NCBI GenBank assembly: GCA_013365365.1
Contig: JABVXU010000333.1
Span: forward strand, 1-61,901
From: Cruorifilaria tuberocauda
Lineage: Eukaryota > Nematoda > Chromadorea > Rhabditida > Onchocercidae
Reading direction: 5' to 3'
Length of the DNA stretch: 61,901 nt
Shown here piece after piece: positions 50,254-61,901 of this stretch. The position numbers and the translations under genes are program-made. Below the pieces are notes generated by a model that was not told where the DNA came from, made no database searches, and saw only the letters and a program-made list of their open reading frames with translations. Numbering within the stretch: position 1 is the stretch's first letter; every line of letters starts with the position of its first letter.

Positions 50254-53200
50254 TAGCTGCTATACCGTACGACATCATAACTCTACCGAATAAATTATTC
50301 ATTTCAGGAAATTTCTTTTTTTAATAATTTTATCCGGTTTTTTCTTCCAGGGATTGACTTAAATTACGACGAAAGAGGAAACATACTGTATTTACAAAAT
50401 GGAGAAGTTAAAGATAATCAAAGATATCATCGTAAAGAATTATAAAGGATTTGATCTTATCAATTATTGAGTTAGTATTCATTTTATAAATGAAATTATC
50501 GTTAAGGAGAGAAAACATACTATCACGTGCTAACATACTATCATTTTCAAACGTTATCACATATCATTTCCTTTAAGCACTCATGTAATTAATGAAATTT
50601 TCAGAGATATTAAATGGTCACCTTCCTACCGATGAATCTAACATAATAATATTCTATTATTAAAACTTTTTCAAAAGGTATCAGTCGATCAGAGAAGGGA
50701 TCATTTGCCATTATCTGATTTTTGGCTATTATCTTATTTTGGTTAAGATATTTGTATTTATCAGTATCATATAGAAAGTTTGATAATTCTTTTATCATAA
50801 CATTCATTAGATGTGGTATTAAAATAATAAGAACCTACGATGGTAGTAATACTCGTAAATCTTGAAATTTTATTATTCTAGTAATAATTGTAGGGTATTA
50901 GTAATTACTAATAATGCTATTAATAAATAATAATGATGATGATGATATTAATATTAATAGCTGTAGTAATAACACTAGTAATAATAATTGTCAATTATAT
51001 ATAGCGGTATGTGCGTTTATGTTAAGTGGTAAAAATTTTTTCTAGTTACTATGCATTGAAATACCAATCATTATTGGCATTATTATCATCATTCAGATAA
51101 GCATTATTATCGCCATCATCATTATCATCGTTATATATCCATGATAATTAGTAGCATTACACAGTATTCCTCTCCACATTGTCGTCAGAAATATGCGAAG
51201 AATATTGTGGAATGTGGCTAAGATAAATTTAGGTCAACAATGACAAACATCCGTCTGATTGGTTTTTCACTCAGAGAGATAGGAAGAAAGAGAGAGAGAG
51301 GGAGAATTCCTTTCTTTCATTTTCGTTTGATCATTCTGGAATTTTATCTGATAGGCGATTGAATCATCCCTGGTAATGTTGTTCAGTGGAGACCACAACT
51401 GATCATTAATTCATCATCGGAAGTTAGGGGAAGATCGGGAAAGAGGGAAGAAACGAAAACCATAATTTTGATGATTCTAAAATTGTTATAAATTTGTCTT
51501 TTCTAATATATATTTTTCGCTTAACATTTGAGTTATACTGATATTAATTTTAATGCTTATATGAATCGAATCGTGGTCATAATGATATCATCAGTAGGAT
51601 GTTATACGAACAATGATTCGATGATTTCAATGGTATAATTGGATCAGTGTTATCATGGATAAACTGAATGTTCAGAAGCATTATTTATTTTGCCGGCAAC
51701 GTTTTCCAGATTCAAATTATTTCATGTTTGTAAGAAATTCCCGCGATATTACCATCCTGATCTGTTGAAGAAATAGTTTACACTATATTACATTAAACGA
51801 AATGAAAAATTATTAGAATGAAATGCCAGTGATATCACTTCTTATTATCAAGATTCTGTCATTCGATTCTTTTATTTATTTTTATTTTATAAATTTTGGA
51901 TTCATCTTGATAACTTTGAAAAAAGAAGTTATCTGAAACAGACAGAAAATTTTTTACTAGTTGTCATAAAAACTGCATGTAAATTGTTGTATATGCAAAT
52001 TTTTGGTTCGTAGCGCTCGTAGTCTTTCTATACAAAGGAAAAATGTGAAATATTATGAAACATTTCGGGGAATAGAAGATATCATTGGAATTTTCTATTG
52101 TTGGCTATTTGTTTACGCAGAGAGAGAGAGAAAATGAAGTATTGTTAAAGTTTAAAGAAGGACAAGTTTATTGGAATAAAATAACAAAAGGATAGGAAAA
52201 TAGATAGAAAGTTATGCATTTAAAAGTTTGTATGATAGTGATTTTTGCTCAAAAATTTTTATGAGTAATATTTAATTTAATAATTGGACAGTTATCATTC
52301 CTTTGTGTTATATTTTATCGAAATTAAGAGGATGCAGGTGGATAATTAGCATGGACAGTTATGATAGAGTGAACGAAAGTGGACAGAACATAAGTAATGT
52401 AAAGTGTTTGAGAAGCAACAAAGAACTGTGATATAGGAAGGATATGTAAATATTGGTAATTAATTTCATATAATAGAAAAATATACAAAAAGATTTGGAA
52501 GAAACAAAAAATAGCAATAAAAATTTTGAGTTAAAGATTAAGATTGAGATGTACAAAAATAGTTGGATTTTGAAGACATTAGAAAGAGGCGAGAATATTT
52601 GCGAGATGATAAAGTTATTATCAGGTTAAAATGATTGAATTATGGTTTTTCCCGAGACTATTCGGTAGGCGTTATTTTTATTGGTATTAAAGTGATAAAT
52701 GTTATCATCTATCTTCCATTAAATTTAATTATGATGATATATTTGCAAGAGAAAACTCGTAGTCGCTTTCTTTTCTTTTGCAATATGGAATTAGCATTTT
52801 TCTCTAAATTAATCGTTGCTTGTGTATTTGCAGAATTTATGATCATCGGGTCGATTTCATTGTATTTTTCACTGATATTCTGAGTCCGAAAAAAAAGATT
52901 ATTCCATTTATCTTTATTGTATAGCTATGATTTTTGCATAGATCATTAAATATTTGAAAATCTATCGGACAACTGTTTCGGCTTGATATTATTTATTTTG
53001 ATTATTTGTTACTTTCCTATGTTTTTGGAGTAATAGAATTCTAAAAAATTAAAAGCTAACAACAGCTGATTGCATTTTGTATTTCTAACTTAAAAAGATT
53101 TTTTTATTTTCTTTAAATGATTAGAGTAAATTTAAATGATATTAATATTATAGCTTAATTATTATCGTCTTATTTTAATTACTTTCTAATTGTATCTTTA

Positions 53201-53601
53201 GTTTTTTTATTTCATCCCTTGATAAGTAATATAATTTACTAGACGGTAACAGTTATATTCCTTTAAATGCTGCAACATTGTAAAACAAAAGTTTTTTTTT
53301 TCTTTGATAAGAATTATCAATGTTATTTGATTTAAATATACTGAAATTTCATTCATTCATCGGCTGAAAAAAGTGTCATTTTTTGAAATTTCCTTAGTAG
53401 ATAATTCATTCATATGGATATCATATAATGAAGTAATATCACTTTTCTAGATCAAAGAAATAAAAGTATTAGTTGTAGGAAGTTTAACAATGTAAGTAAA
53501 CTCATACTTCTGTTACATATTTCAATCTGTGTATGTGTGTGTGTTTGTGGGTGTATCTGTGTGTGTGTGTGTGTCTGTCTGTGTTGTATGTGAGCGTGTA
53601 T

Positions 53602-53637
<36 letters not shown>

Positions 53638-54489
53638 ATATGTGTACATTGCAGTTGGAATGTTGTCCTGTCATCTCGATGATTCTTCTCATTCATTTCA
53701 TCTTTCAAACATTTTTCCTGCTCCACCTGAGAAATTGCTATTTAACTAGACATTTGTTAAATTTTAAGCATTACCTTTTTTTTCCTTCACTAAATACCTC
53801 TCTACACTGAGAATACTCTTTTCACGATGTATGATTCTATCTTACCTCTCCCATCCACTCTTCTTCCATTCTTTTTCAATCTTTTCATTCTCACTCTTTA
53901 GCGATTCCCTCGGTGTACTATTTGCTTTCTCATTGGTTGCATTCATCGTTCATTGTTGCTTCACTTTCGCCCCGTCTCACCAGTGGCTAACAGCGCTCCG
54001 AGACAAAGAGAAATGTAAAAAACTTTCCATTCGTTTGACGGAAAGACCGGAAAACTGATGATATTCGATATTCGTATATCTTCCGGAAAATGTTTTTTAG
54101 AGGTTTATGGTTATAACAGTCTATTGTTTAATACTTTAGAATATTGTCAATTGATTTTTTTAAATTCTGATGTTGATTTTTTTTTTGCAGTGAATTTTAT
54201 TTGATGATTTTGGAAGTGGAAAAGAAGGATGAAATTTCGACTGCTTACCGCATCTCTACCGATGTTTCTTCTCAATAAATCGATGATACAACGTATCCCA
54301 AAATGACAGTAAAGAACTGTGATAGTTCGATTCATTTTGTTTCTAGACAAGACATTTGCAACTGACGGTGGTACAGTTCCATCAAATTCACACGGAATTT
54401 CTCCCTTTTAACTTCTATCCTTTCCGCTATTTCACATTTTTCCTTTCCTTCTCGCAACACTTCATTTTACCTGATTCGGATTGCTAAAA
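50254..54489. other. Spacer between predicted microRNAs A and B
   Basis: 4.2 kb of AT-rich DNA with ATTATC/ATAATG tracts at 50930-51140, a (GA)n at 51284-51303 and the (TG)n array at 53528-53636. No exon or third seed-bearing hairpin was found by eye. Confidence 0.5.
53528..53636. repeat. (TG)n microsatellite
   Basis: GTGTGT runs interrupted by TATG, TTTG and CTGT. The Thr-His and Cys-Val ORFs over it on both strands are artefacts. Confidence 0.97.
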
Positions 54490-54570
54490 CAATCTTCAAC
54501 ACGGATGTGCTTGTATATCATGTACTACATTTAAAATCATGAGATCATGCCACATCCGTCTTGACGATTG
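54490..54570 (+). ncRNA. Predicted microRNA hairpin B, paralogue of hairpin A
   Basis: The 5' arm CAATCTTCAACACGGATGTG-CTTGTATATCATG pairs with the 3' arm CATGAGATCATGCCACATCC-GTCTTGACGATTG. The lower stem has 16 of 18 paired positions plus perfect CGGATGTG/CACATCCG, then an internal loop typical of precursors. The expected 3p product starts at 54540 (TGAGATCATGCCACATCC...), again with the GAGATCA seed, and its 5p partner lies at about 54501-54522. Size and arm layout match hairpin A at 50174, and the two 3p arms agree at most positions, differing mainly by C/T changes. Confidence 0.72.
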
Positions 54571-56740
54571 CTATATAAGAAAAAGAAAATGTGTTCTGAA
54601 CCTTCTAAAATGTTCTAATCACCTACTGATAACAAATAAACGCGGTAAAAATAAAAATGAATTCATAATGTGAACCGGAAAATTCATCAATATAATGCCA
54701 GATAAGCAATACAAATTATCTTTGTTTTATCACTTCGTGGATTAGTAAGCTTAAGACGAATTAAATTCGGATTGCTTCACCATCTTATTAAATTTCACAT
54801 TTGAACTTATATTTTAATTAAAAAGAAACAAAGCAGAAATGGATTATAATCGTTGCATCAGAGTTACGGAATCGTACTCCCTTATCTTTCCGGTTTCTAA
54901 TCTTGAATTTAAGGCATTGAAATTCTCATCCATGCTCTGAATTTATGCATTTTCTAACAAAATTGCTTTAATTATTGTTTGCTTTTAAGGAAAATTCTAA
55001 GAAACAAAATGATAACTTGTGTTTAGCATTGCCATGCTATTATCGTCATATCATTCATGACTCATTCTTTCCTTTGAAATAAGTGTGAAATTTCAGAAAC
55101 ACATTTTGAAAGGGAATTAGTGAAAGTATCCTCAAATTTGAAATCAAGATTGAAGTTTATATGGCTTGGACGAATAATGAACTTATTTAACAGTTTTACA
55201 CAACATTTGCGTATTTTTGTTTGATATTTAAGGATAAATCACCCAATTTTTACGCACATTACTTTGCGTAATGCAAACAACGTTTACTTACTCTATTATT
55301 ATTGTAATTTAGTATACAGTCTCAAATGGTATCAGGAAAATCGGATATTATGCTAAATTGTGTTTGCACAATATATGTAAGGAACTGTAGTTGGATGTTT
55401 AAGTTTCTTTCTGCTTTGAGTTCATTAAGTTTAAAAATAAAAATTATTTTCAAAGAAATTATGCATTATTAATTTTCTTTATTGTAATAAAAAGTTATCA
55501 ATTTCAGTTTTGCAGAAAATTTTCAGGATTTAATTGATAATTCTATTATTTCGAATAACCATTTAATAGCTACTTGACATTAATAGTTATTCATTTAAGT
55601 AATTATTACTTGTTGCAGGGATTAATTGAGTCATCTTGTTGCATCATTCAAATGATAATTTTTAGGCTTTATCAATGTCTTTTTCAGCTTAATTTTAAAG
55701 AAATCAATAAAGGAATTGTCGCTTTCGTGTTATCTGAAGAAGCAATGATAATTATATTTATCATTTTACTTTCAATTTTTTTTTTCTTTTTGAAAATCTA
55801 TTGATTATAACTTATACTCTTATCAGTTTAACTTTAGATGCATCAATAAACGATTCGTATTATCATTGAAATTGTTTTCATGCTTTTTCAGATGTAAATT
55901 TAATTTGAAACAGATATTGATTTTCTTTAAAGTTGAGGGCAAAAGAATCTATCCTCATTGATACTTACTTAATTCAAGTGTCAGAATTAAGAATTAAATT
56001 CTCGAATTTGAAAAATCTTCGAAGATAAAAAACCATCGAATTGTCAATTTTGATAAGCCTATAGACACATTTTAATTAGTAATTACATTAACTTCTATCC
56101 GGAAAGAAATGACAACTGCTTCGAATATTGATGCATTCTTTAGAATTAAAAAAAACAGAGAGAGAGAGAGAGAGAGAGAAGGAAAAAAGAAAATGATTTG
56201 TGGATTTTGCAAACGTTAGTTTGAATGATAAGAGATTGATACTTGAATGATAAGGAAAACATGAGAATGTTCGTTTGAAATTGAAAGAGAAGGAAAAACA
56301 AAAGGTTGAAAGAATAAAAAATTAAAAGTAAAATGGTATAGAAATGAAGAAATAAAGTTTAGAAAGAGGAAGAGAAGAAGAGGATTGGATAGTTTAATGT
56401 CTGGAAACAATTCTTTTCTCTCTTCAATTTATCAATTGATAAATTGCTAAAAATTTGTTTCAAAAGAATTTCTCATTCATTTATTTTTCAAAAATAGCAA
56501 AATTAATTATTATAATGACAGTGATAAAAATAATAATAACAATAATGGTAATAACAGTAATGGCGATATTGATAAAATAATAATAATAATAATACTTGTT
56601 AATGGGAAGAATAATAATGATAATAATCGTAATAATGATGGCAATAATGATAAAATATTGACGATAGTAGCAATAACACTAAAGTGATAATAATGATAAA
56701 ATGTTAATGATAATAATTACAGTGGCATATTATTATCTCA
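54571..56740. other. Desert downstream of predicted microRNA B
   Basis: No exon recognised. Contains (GA)n at 56156-56179 and AT-rich sequence. The 76-codon plus ORF at 55574 is I/F/L-dominated and unsupported. Confidence 0.5.
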
Positions 56741-56997
56741 TGATATCTCATAATGATAATACAATAATAAACTGATATCTCATAATGATAATACAATAAT
56801 AAAATGATATCTCATAATGATAATACAATAATAAACTGATATCTCATAATGATAATACAATAATAGTCATAATGATAATACAATAATAAACTGATATCAC
56901 ATAATGATAATACAATAATAAACTGATATCTCATAATATTAGTACAATAATGAACTGATATCTCATAATACTAATACAATAATAAACTGATATCAAA
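56741..56997. repeat. 32-bp minisatellite, about 8 copies
   Basis: Unit TGATATCTCATAATGATAAT-ACAATAATAAAC repeated from 56741 to 56997, with scattered substitutions and one shortened copy. Confidence 0.95.
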
Positions 56998-57220
56998 AAT
57001 TGGTGCTTTTTTCATTTCAAATTAGTACCAATAAGATACATATTTATAATTTATTAGTTAATTTAAAAAAAATAATGAATTATTAATTTCACTTAAAAGT
57101 AATTAAATGAAAAAGATGAAAGGTGAATGAAGAAATGATTTAATTTTAGTTTCATTTCCGGCGGAAAAAGACAATGAAGCATACTTTCCTTTAATCATAT
57201 AGGCAAACTGAAATTGTATC

Positions 57221-57466
57221 TCATTTCGATTCATTTCATTTCGGTTCATTTCATTTCGGTTCATTTAATTTCAATTCATTTCATTTCGATTCATTTCATT
57301 TCAATTCATTTCATTTCATTTCATTTCATTTCATTTCATTTCATTTCATTTCATTTCGGTTCATTTGATTTCGGTTCATTTCATTTCGGTTCATTTCATT
57401 TCGGTTCATTTCATTTCAGTTCGTTTCAGTTCGTTTCATTTCAGTTCATTTCATTTCAGTTCATCA
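57221..57466. repeat. Pentamer-based satellite (TTTCA)n / TTCATTTCATTTCGG
   Basis: A run of (TCATT)n pentamers is flanked by 15-bp higher-order units ending in CGG or CGAT. The 88-residue Ile-Ser-His-Phe ORF over it is the translation of the repeat. The block is sharply bounded and asymmetric in base use (almost no A on the plus strand). Confidence 0.97.
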
Positions 57467-58385
57467 CTTCACTGAATTAACTGAATAACAACCAAAAAAA
57501 ATGGGCGAAAATTGTTAAACAAATTAAATAAAACGAAAGAATGTAATAAGGATTGATAAGAAGGAAATGAAAATAAAAGGAGGAAAATCTACGGGAAAAA
57601 AAAGAAAGGTAAGGAAGTGAGAAATAGTAATTAATTATAAGAGATATTTAAATTGGAAGAAAAAATTGTTGCAATTCTGATTAGACTTATGATATTTATC
57701 AAAACATGATATCATATTTACAACTTTATCGCTACATATTAATTTCCGGTTTATTGAAATGTTAGGTTGGGTTAATTTCAAAATTGAAGAATTTACGAGA
57801 GAGAAAAATAGGTAATTAATGATTGCAATTCATATGTTATTGATTTAATTGCACAGAATTAAATTTATGACGAAAAAGAAAGTAACTGAGAAAGGAATTC
57901 ATTCATTCGTTTTCGTTCAGAATTTTTTTTTTTTTAATAAATCGAAATGAATATTTAAAGTGATAGTGATAAAACTGAAATTATCATTATCATATCAATG
58001 CAACAATTTATCAATATTTATATCAATTTGATAATGATAATGAGCAACAGAGCATATGTTAATATCTATCGCTAGCATAAATTTCAAATTTCAAACTTTA
58101 AACTTTCAAGTAATTTTATCTTTCATTTCGTTATTGACTATAAATGAATCTGTTCATACTTTAATACTGAAAAACGCAATAATTCGCAGTTTGATAATGA
58201 AAATGAACAATTAATATTTTAAGAATGGAAATGATTATTAATTTACGCTTCACTGATAATGCTATCAATTATCAATGTTATCAATTGATATGCGTGCGGA
58301 AATTTACGAGCATAACAAAATGCTCTCAAATAGTTGAAATTGTTTGTATATATCAAAAATGATTCTTATCAGGTTTTGATAATTG

Positions 58386-58440
58386 GGAATTTGAATAGCT
58401 AATTGATAAAGAATAATTATCAATTAGCTATTCAAATTCC
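58386..58440. repeat. Perfect 24-bp inverted repeat with 7-nt loop
   Basis: GGAATTTGAATAGCTAATTG-ATAA, then AGAATAA, then TTATCAATTAGCTATTCAAA-TTCC. All 24 positions pair. It could be a foldback element, a hairpin RNA source or the core of a small palindromic transposon remnant. Confidence 0.95.
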
Positions 58441-61196
58441 TGATTAGCAAAAGCGGTGAAATGAGAAGTGATTCATGGATAAATGAAAATGATTGACAAA
58501 TAATTGAATAACTAATCCCTCGATCCGCTCAGATTTTGCAATTGCAACTAATTAATGCAAAACAATCAGAAGAAAGGTCATCAACAATTTCATCTTAACT
58601 AACCCTTCGTTAAGCGTTTCAAACAAACAATGCCTAATTAGACGGCAAAACACGTAAACACGTAAACAACCGTTTATAATAAATATAAAAATACTTTGAA
58701 AAAGAATTCATTTAAAAGAGAAAAAATTATTTTATAAGAAATTTTCGTTTGAATAAATCAATCAGTTAGACATGCCATATTTCAAACGAAAGTTAAAAAA
58801 TTTAACTAATTAATTATGTTCAAATATCAATTTGTGTTTAAAGTTAAAGTAAGTTTTTTTTTTTTTGCAAATGCACTTGGCAAAAGGTGCATCCTTCGTT
58901 TTTTCCCATGTTTGTTGCTAATGAAACATGCAAGAATTAGCTATAATCATGATATAATAGTAGATTAAATTTTAATATAAACAATTTATTGAAAAAGTTT
59001 TCTCAGAAACTTTCATTGATTAGCAACCTGCTAATTGCAATTATTCGCCAAATTAAATAATTGTATTCATTCTTACTTTTTTAATTTTTTTTTTCAATAA
59101 GAAAACTTGATATTTCCAATGTTAAATTTTCAATTTGAATTATTTAAATAAGTAATTTTGCATGAAATAAACTATAAGTTTTATAGGAATGGATAATTGT
59201 ATTAAATTTTTAGATTCATTCATTAATTTTTTCTCATTAATTTTCACCTTTGATCTGACAGCAAACTCAAATATAATATAATCATTTTCTCCTCCTAATA
59301 ATCACTAGTAATAATGATATTTGGATAATGATAATGGCGAGAAATAATGATCGCGAATAACTAATGATCATAAATTTAAGATTGTAAAATTAAAATTTGC
59401 TTGCTAAATACTTTTTTAGTCGCTTAATGATAATTTTATAAATGTTTAATATTTTCTCGAGAGCTTTTTTAGGAAATTGAAAGATTTTATAATTTCAAAT
59501 CGATTTATTTTTCAGTTCTATAATTGTAATAACTCTTAAGTTTTAATTTTAACCAACATTTCAATACTATTTTTTTTCGTTATTTTATCGTTAATTGTTA
59601 AAACAAAGCTAATTAATTACTTAATTAATTTGTTAAATTTACTTTACCGTTATTTTATTATTAATTAAGAAGACAAATGTATTTATCACCTAAATATATC
59701 ATTATTGATTTGTGAAATATTTGTAAATACTAAATTTAGGACAAGAATAAATTTCAATAAATGATGTTTGAATCATCCAATCGTAGGTAATTAATTGCAA
59801 GGTTACTCATTTTTAAATTAATCTATGAATTTATCATTCTATTCGTTGCCCAACAATTCAATCAGTATTCAGACCAAACATATCATTAGCTCATAAACAA
59901 TACATTCAAATCATTAAATCAACCATTTGTTCCAATAATTCATATCTTAATTATTTAACAATGCTATAAACAATCTTAGTAATTATGTTTAAATTAGAGA
60001 ATTGACAATTAAATTAATTCAATATTTTGAAAATTGATTAAATCACTGATAACCACTGATAAATTCATTCCGATCCTAAGCTATTAAGATACTTAAGGTT
60101 TATTTTTATGATATGAAATTACTTAATGGAAGAATTAAGTTACTTATTTTCATTAATTTAGAATGCAAGGAATTTCTTCATTTCTGTTCTGCTATTCAAT
60201 GATTAAACAAGTACTGGTTTTAATATCATTGAAAAGTAAAATTAAATAAATTAGTAATGAGAAGGTTACTTATTGCTGAATAATTATCCCTTAATGAATA
60301 TCGTAAAGTTTGTTGACAATCTAATAATTATTATTGCCAACATTCGTTTGTTTATCAATAATAATTTACAACTTCTTCAATGATCGTACTAATCTTCGTT
60401 TAAATGCTTTGCATATAAGCAGTCAACTTTATTGTTTATTGTTTAATGTTTATTGTCTTCGCTATCACTCTTTCATCTTTTATTAAAAACTTTTCTGTTA
60501 ATTTACAATTTGAGAATATTATTGCTAACAATTAGACTAATAACTTTTTGCTTTCAACTTATATCAACTATTATTTATGATCGAATTATTTAATACATTT
60601 TTCATTTTCAAATTTATTCAGAAATTCGAAATTGCAACGAAATCAATGATTGCATACAAATTTAATTATCATATACTTTGGCATACAGTAATCAATTCTC
60701 TGATAATAATTTAAAAAATTAAATTTATCAATTTTGAATATTTGAAATTTGTAATTTTAAACAATTTACAGATTACTAGCTGCTCAAGAGTTATGGAAAA
60801 TTTTGAAGAATTTGAAATTAAGAATTTAGCAATACATTTATGCTTAATAATAATAATAGCTTTAGTGAAATTTAAATTGAGTTAATAGGGCTAAAGTACT
60901 ACTTATCAATCATTCATACATCATTTCATTATCGTTAAAATATGGAAACCTTATGTTAAGGAGTTGGCTAAATTAAACTTTCTGATAAAGTGTAAAATTC
61001 ATCAAACAATAAACGTTTTATTCAATCCACACTAATTAACGACAAGAATTAAATTTAATTATCGATTATTTGGAAAATATTTTTATTTTATAATTAAACT
61101 TTCATATTGAATATTTAAATTTTATTTCAAAAATTTCATTTCGAAATTTTGATAAATTTAAAAATTAAACTTTTAATTTAATTAAAATTTTCTCAT
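58441..61196. other. Distal AT-rich desert
   Basis: I see nothing beyond AT-rich simple sequence: no exon, RNA gene or long repeat that I can support. Confidence 0.55.
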
Positions 61197-61271
61197 CACA
61201 TACACATAAGTATACGTAAACATGCATACATGCACACACACATACACACACACACATACACACACATACAC

Positions 61272-61304
<33 letters not shown>

Positions 61305-61325
61305 TACACACACACACACAGACAG
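61197..61325. repeat. (CA)n / (CATACACA)n microsatellite
   Basis: ACACACATACAC arrays over about 130 bp, followed by GACAGACC. No gene is associated with it. Confidence 0.97.
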
Positions 61326-61901
61326 ACCTGATATCTTAGCAGTTTTCGGAATAGCATTTCACTTCACAAATTAATAGTATTGAGAGAGAGAGAGAGGAGA
61401 ATTCATAATTTTAATTAACTCTATCTTAGGATAAGCAAGTAATTTAATGAAGTTGATAAGTTGCTGAGCGTGGTAGGGTCATTGTGCCGATTGATCAATC
61501 AGTTTACCTGTCGAATCGTTTCATCGCAACAATTTCAGACATAATCATCGTCAACTCTTTCTATCTATTCGATCATCCATTAAGCTAAACCAATGGTCCG
61601 TGAAGAGCCAATGCATGACTCAACTCATGTCCTCAATTGAAATTTGTTTTAATTAATGAATATTTCCAATTCACCGAGAACTGTGCATTGCGAGTAATTT
61701 CGCTTCTCTTTTCAATACTTTACTTTATGAGATATTACTCTTATCGGGAAAAACAATTAAAAAGTAAATGTGTATTGATAAGGATTGATAAGTTTCTATC
61801 TATTGACTTTTTAATTTTTCCAATCTATGACTTCATTCATTAGCTGTTAATCTTTGCTTATCTGCTTTACACACACTATTTATATCGTTATCAGTATTGT
61901 T

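Noticed and set aside
51241..51262. ACATCCGTCTG, matching the 3' half of the predicted microRNA B
   Set aside because: It lacks the TGAGATC seed and no partner arm folds nearby; the match is short enough to be chance.
53452..53726. Thr-His repeat ORFs on the minus strand
   Set aside because: Translation of the (TG)n microsatellite in two frames.
57214..57480. 88-codon Ile-Ser-His-Phe repeat ORF
   Set aside because: Produced by the TTTCA pentamer satellite; period 15 keeps it open by arithmetic.

Overview
This window looks like nuclear DNA from a nematode, most likely a spirurid or filarial (clade III) worm. The reasons are as follows. The sequence is very AT-rich and dense in microsatellites. 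Genes are cut into small exons by AT-rich introns that end in TTTCAG or TTTAG. Each of the four recognised genes has a splice-acceptor sequence 0-22 nt upstream of its ATG with no donor, which is the pattern of spliced-leader trans-splicing. One gene belongs to the DUF273 glycosyltransferase family, which is largely nematode-restricted. The species cannot be named from the sequence alone.

Layout: 1-12.4 kb is gene-free AT-rich DNA with short tandem repeats, a perfect palindrome and a dispersed duplication. 12.4-19.4 kb (minus) is a 15-exon IFT74 orthologue (629 aa), a core intraflagellar-transport B protein. 20.5-24.5 kb (minus) is a 7-exon DUF273 type II membrane glycosyltransferase (397 aa). 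24.5-28.1 kb is mostly empty apart from a stop-containing coding-like relic at 27.66-27.92 kb (minus). 28.1-29.4 kb (plus) is a 4-exon SOSS-B/NABP single-stranded-DNA-binding protein (182 aa). 31.1-36.4 kb (minus) is a 14-exon BRF1, the TFIIB-like subunit of TFIIIB (851 aa). NABP and BRF1 are convergent, with about 1.7 kb of mixed 3' flank between them. 37.5-38.1 kb has weak plus-strand exon candidates. From there to the end (about 24 kb) there is no recognisable protein gene.

The most interesting signal lies in that desert. Two related hairpins of about 80 nt on the plus strand, at 50174-50253 and 54490-54570, have 3' arms beginning UGAGAUCA. That is the seed of the bantam/miR-58/80/81/82 microRNA family. 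They share the 3' half of the arm with each other but not with the miR-58 family members I can recall. I read them as a diverged paralogous microRNA pair about 4.3 kb apart.

Two otherwise intact genes each carry one broken splice dinucleotide exactly where homology demands a junction: an AA acceptor in IFT74 and a CT donor in DUF273. These are either base errors or real non-canonical introns. The genes do not form an obvious pathway; they are a ciliary, a secretory, a DNA-repair and a Pol III transcription gene. All exon coordinates were derived by hand from splice signals and checked for reading-frame closure; the summed exon length is a multiple of three for each gene.
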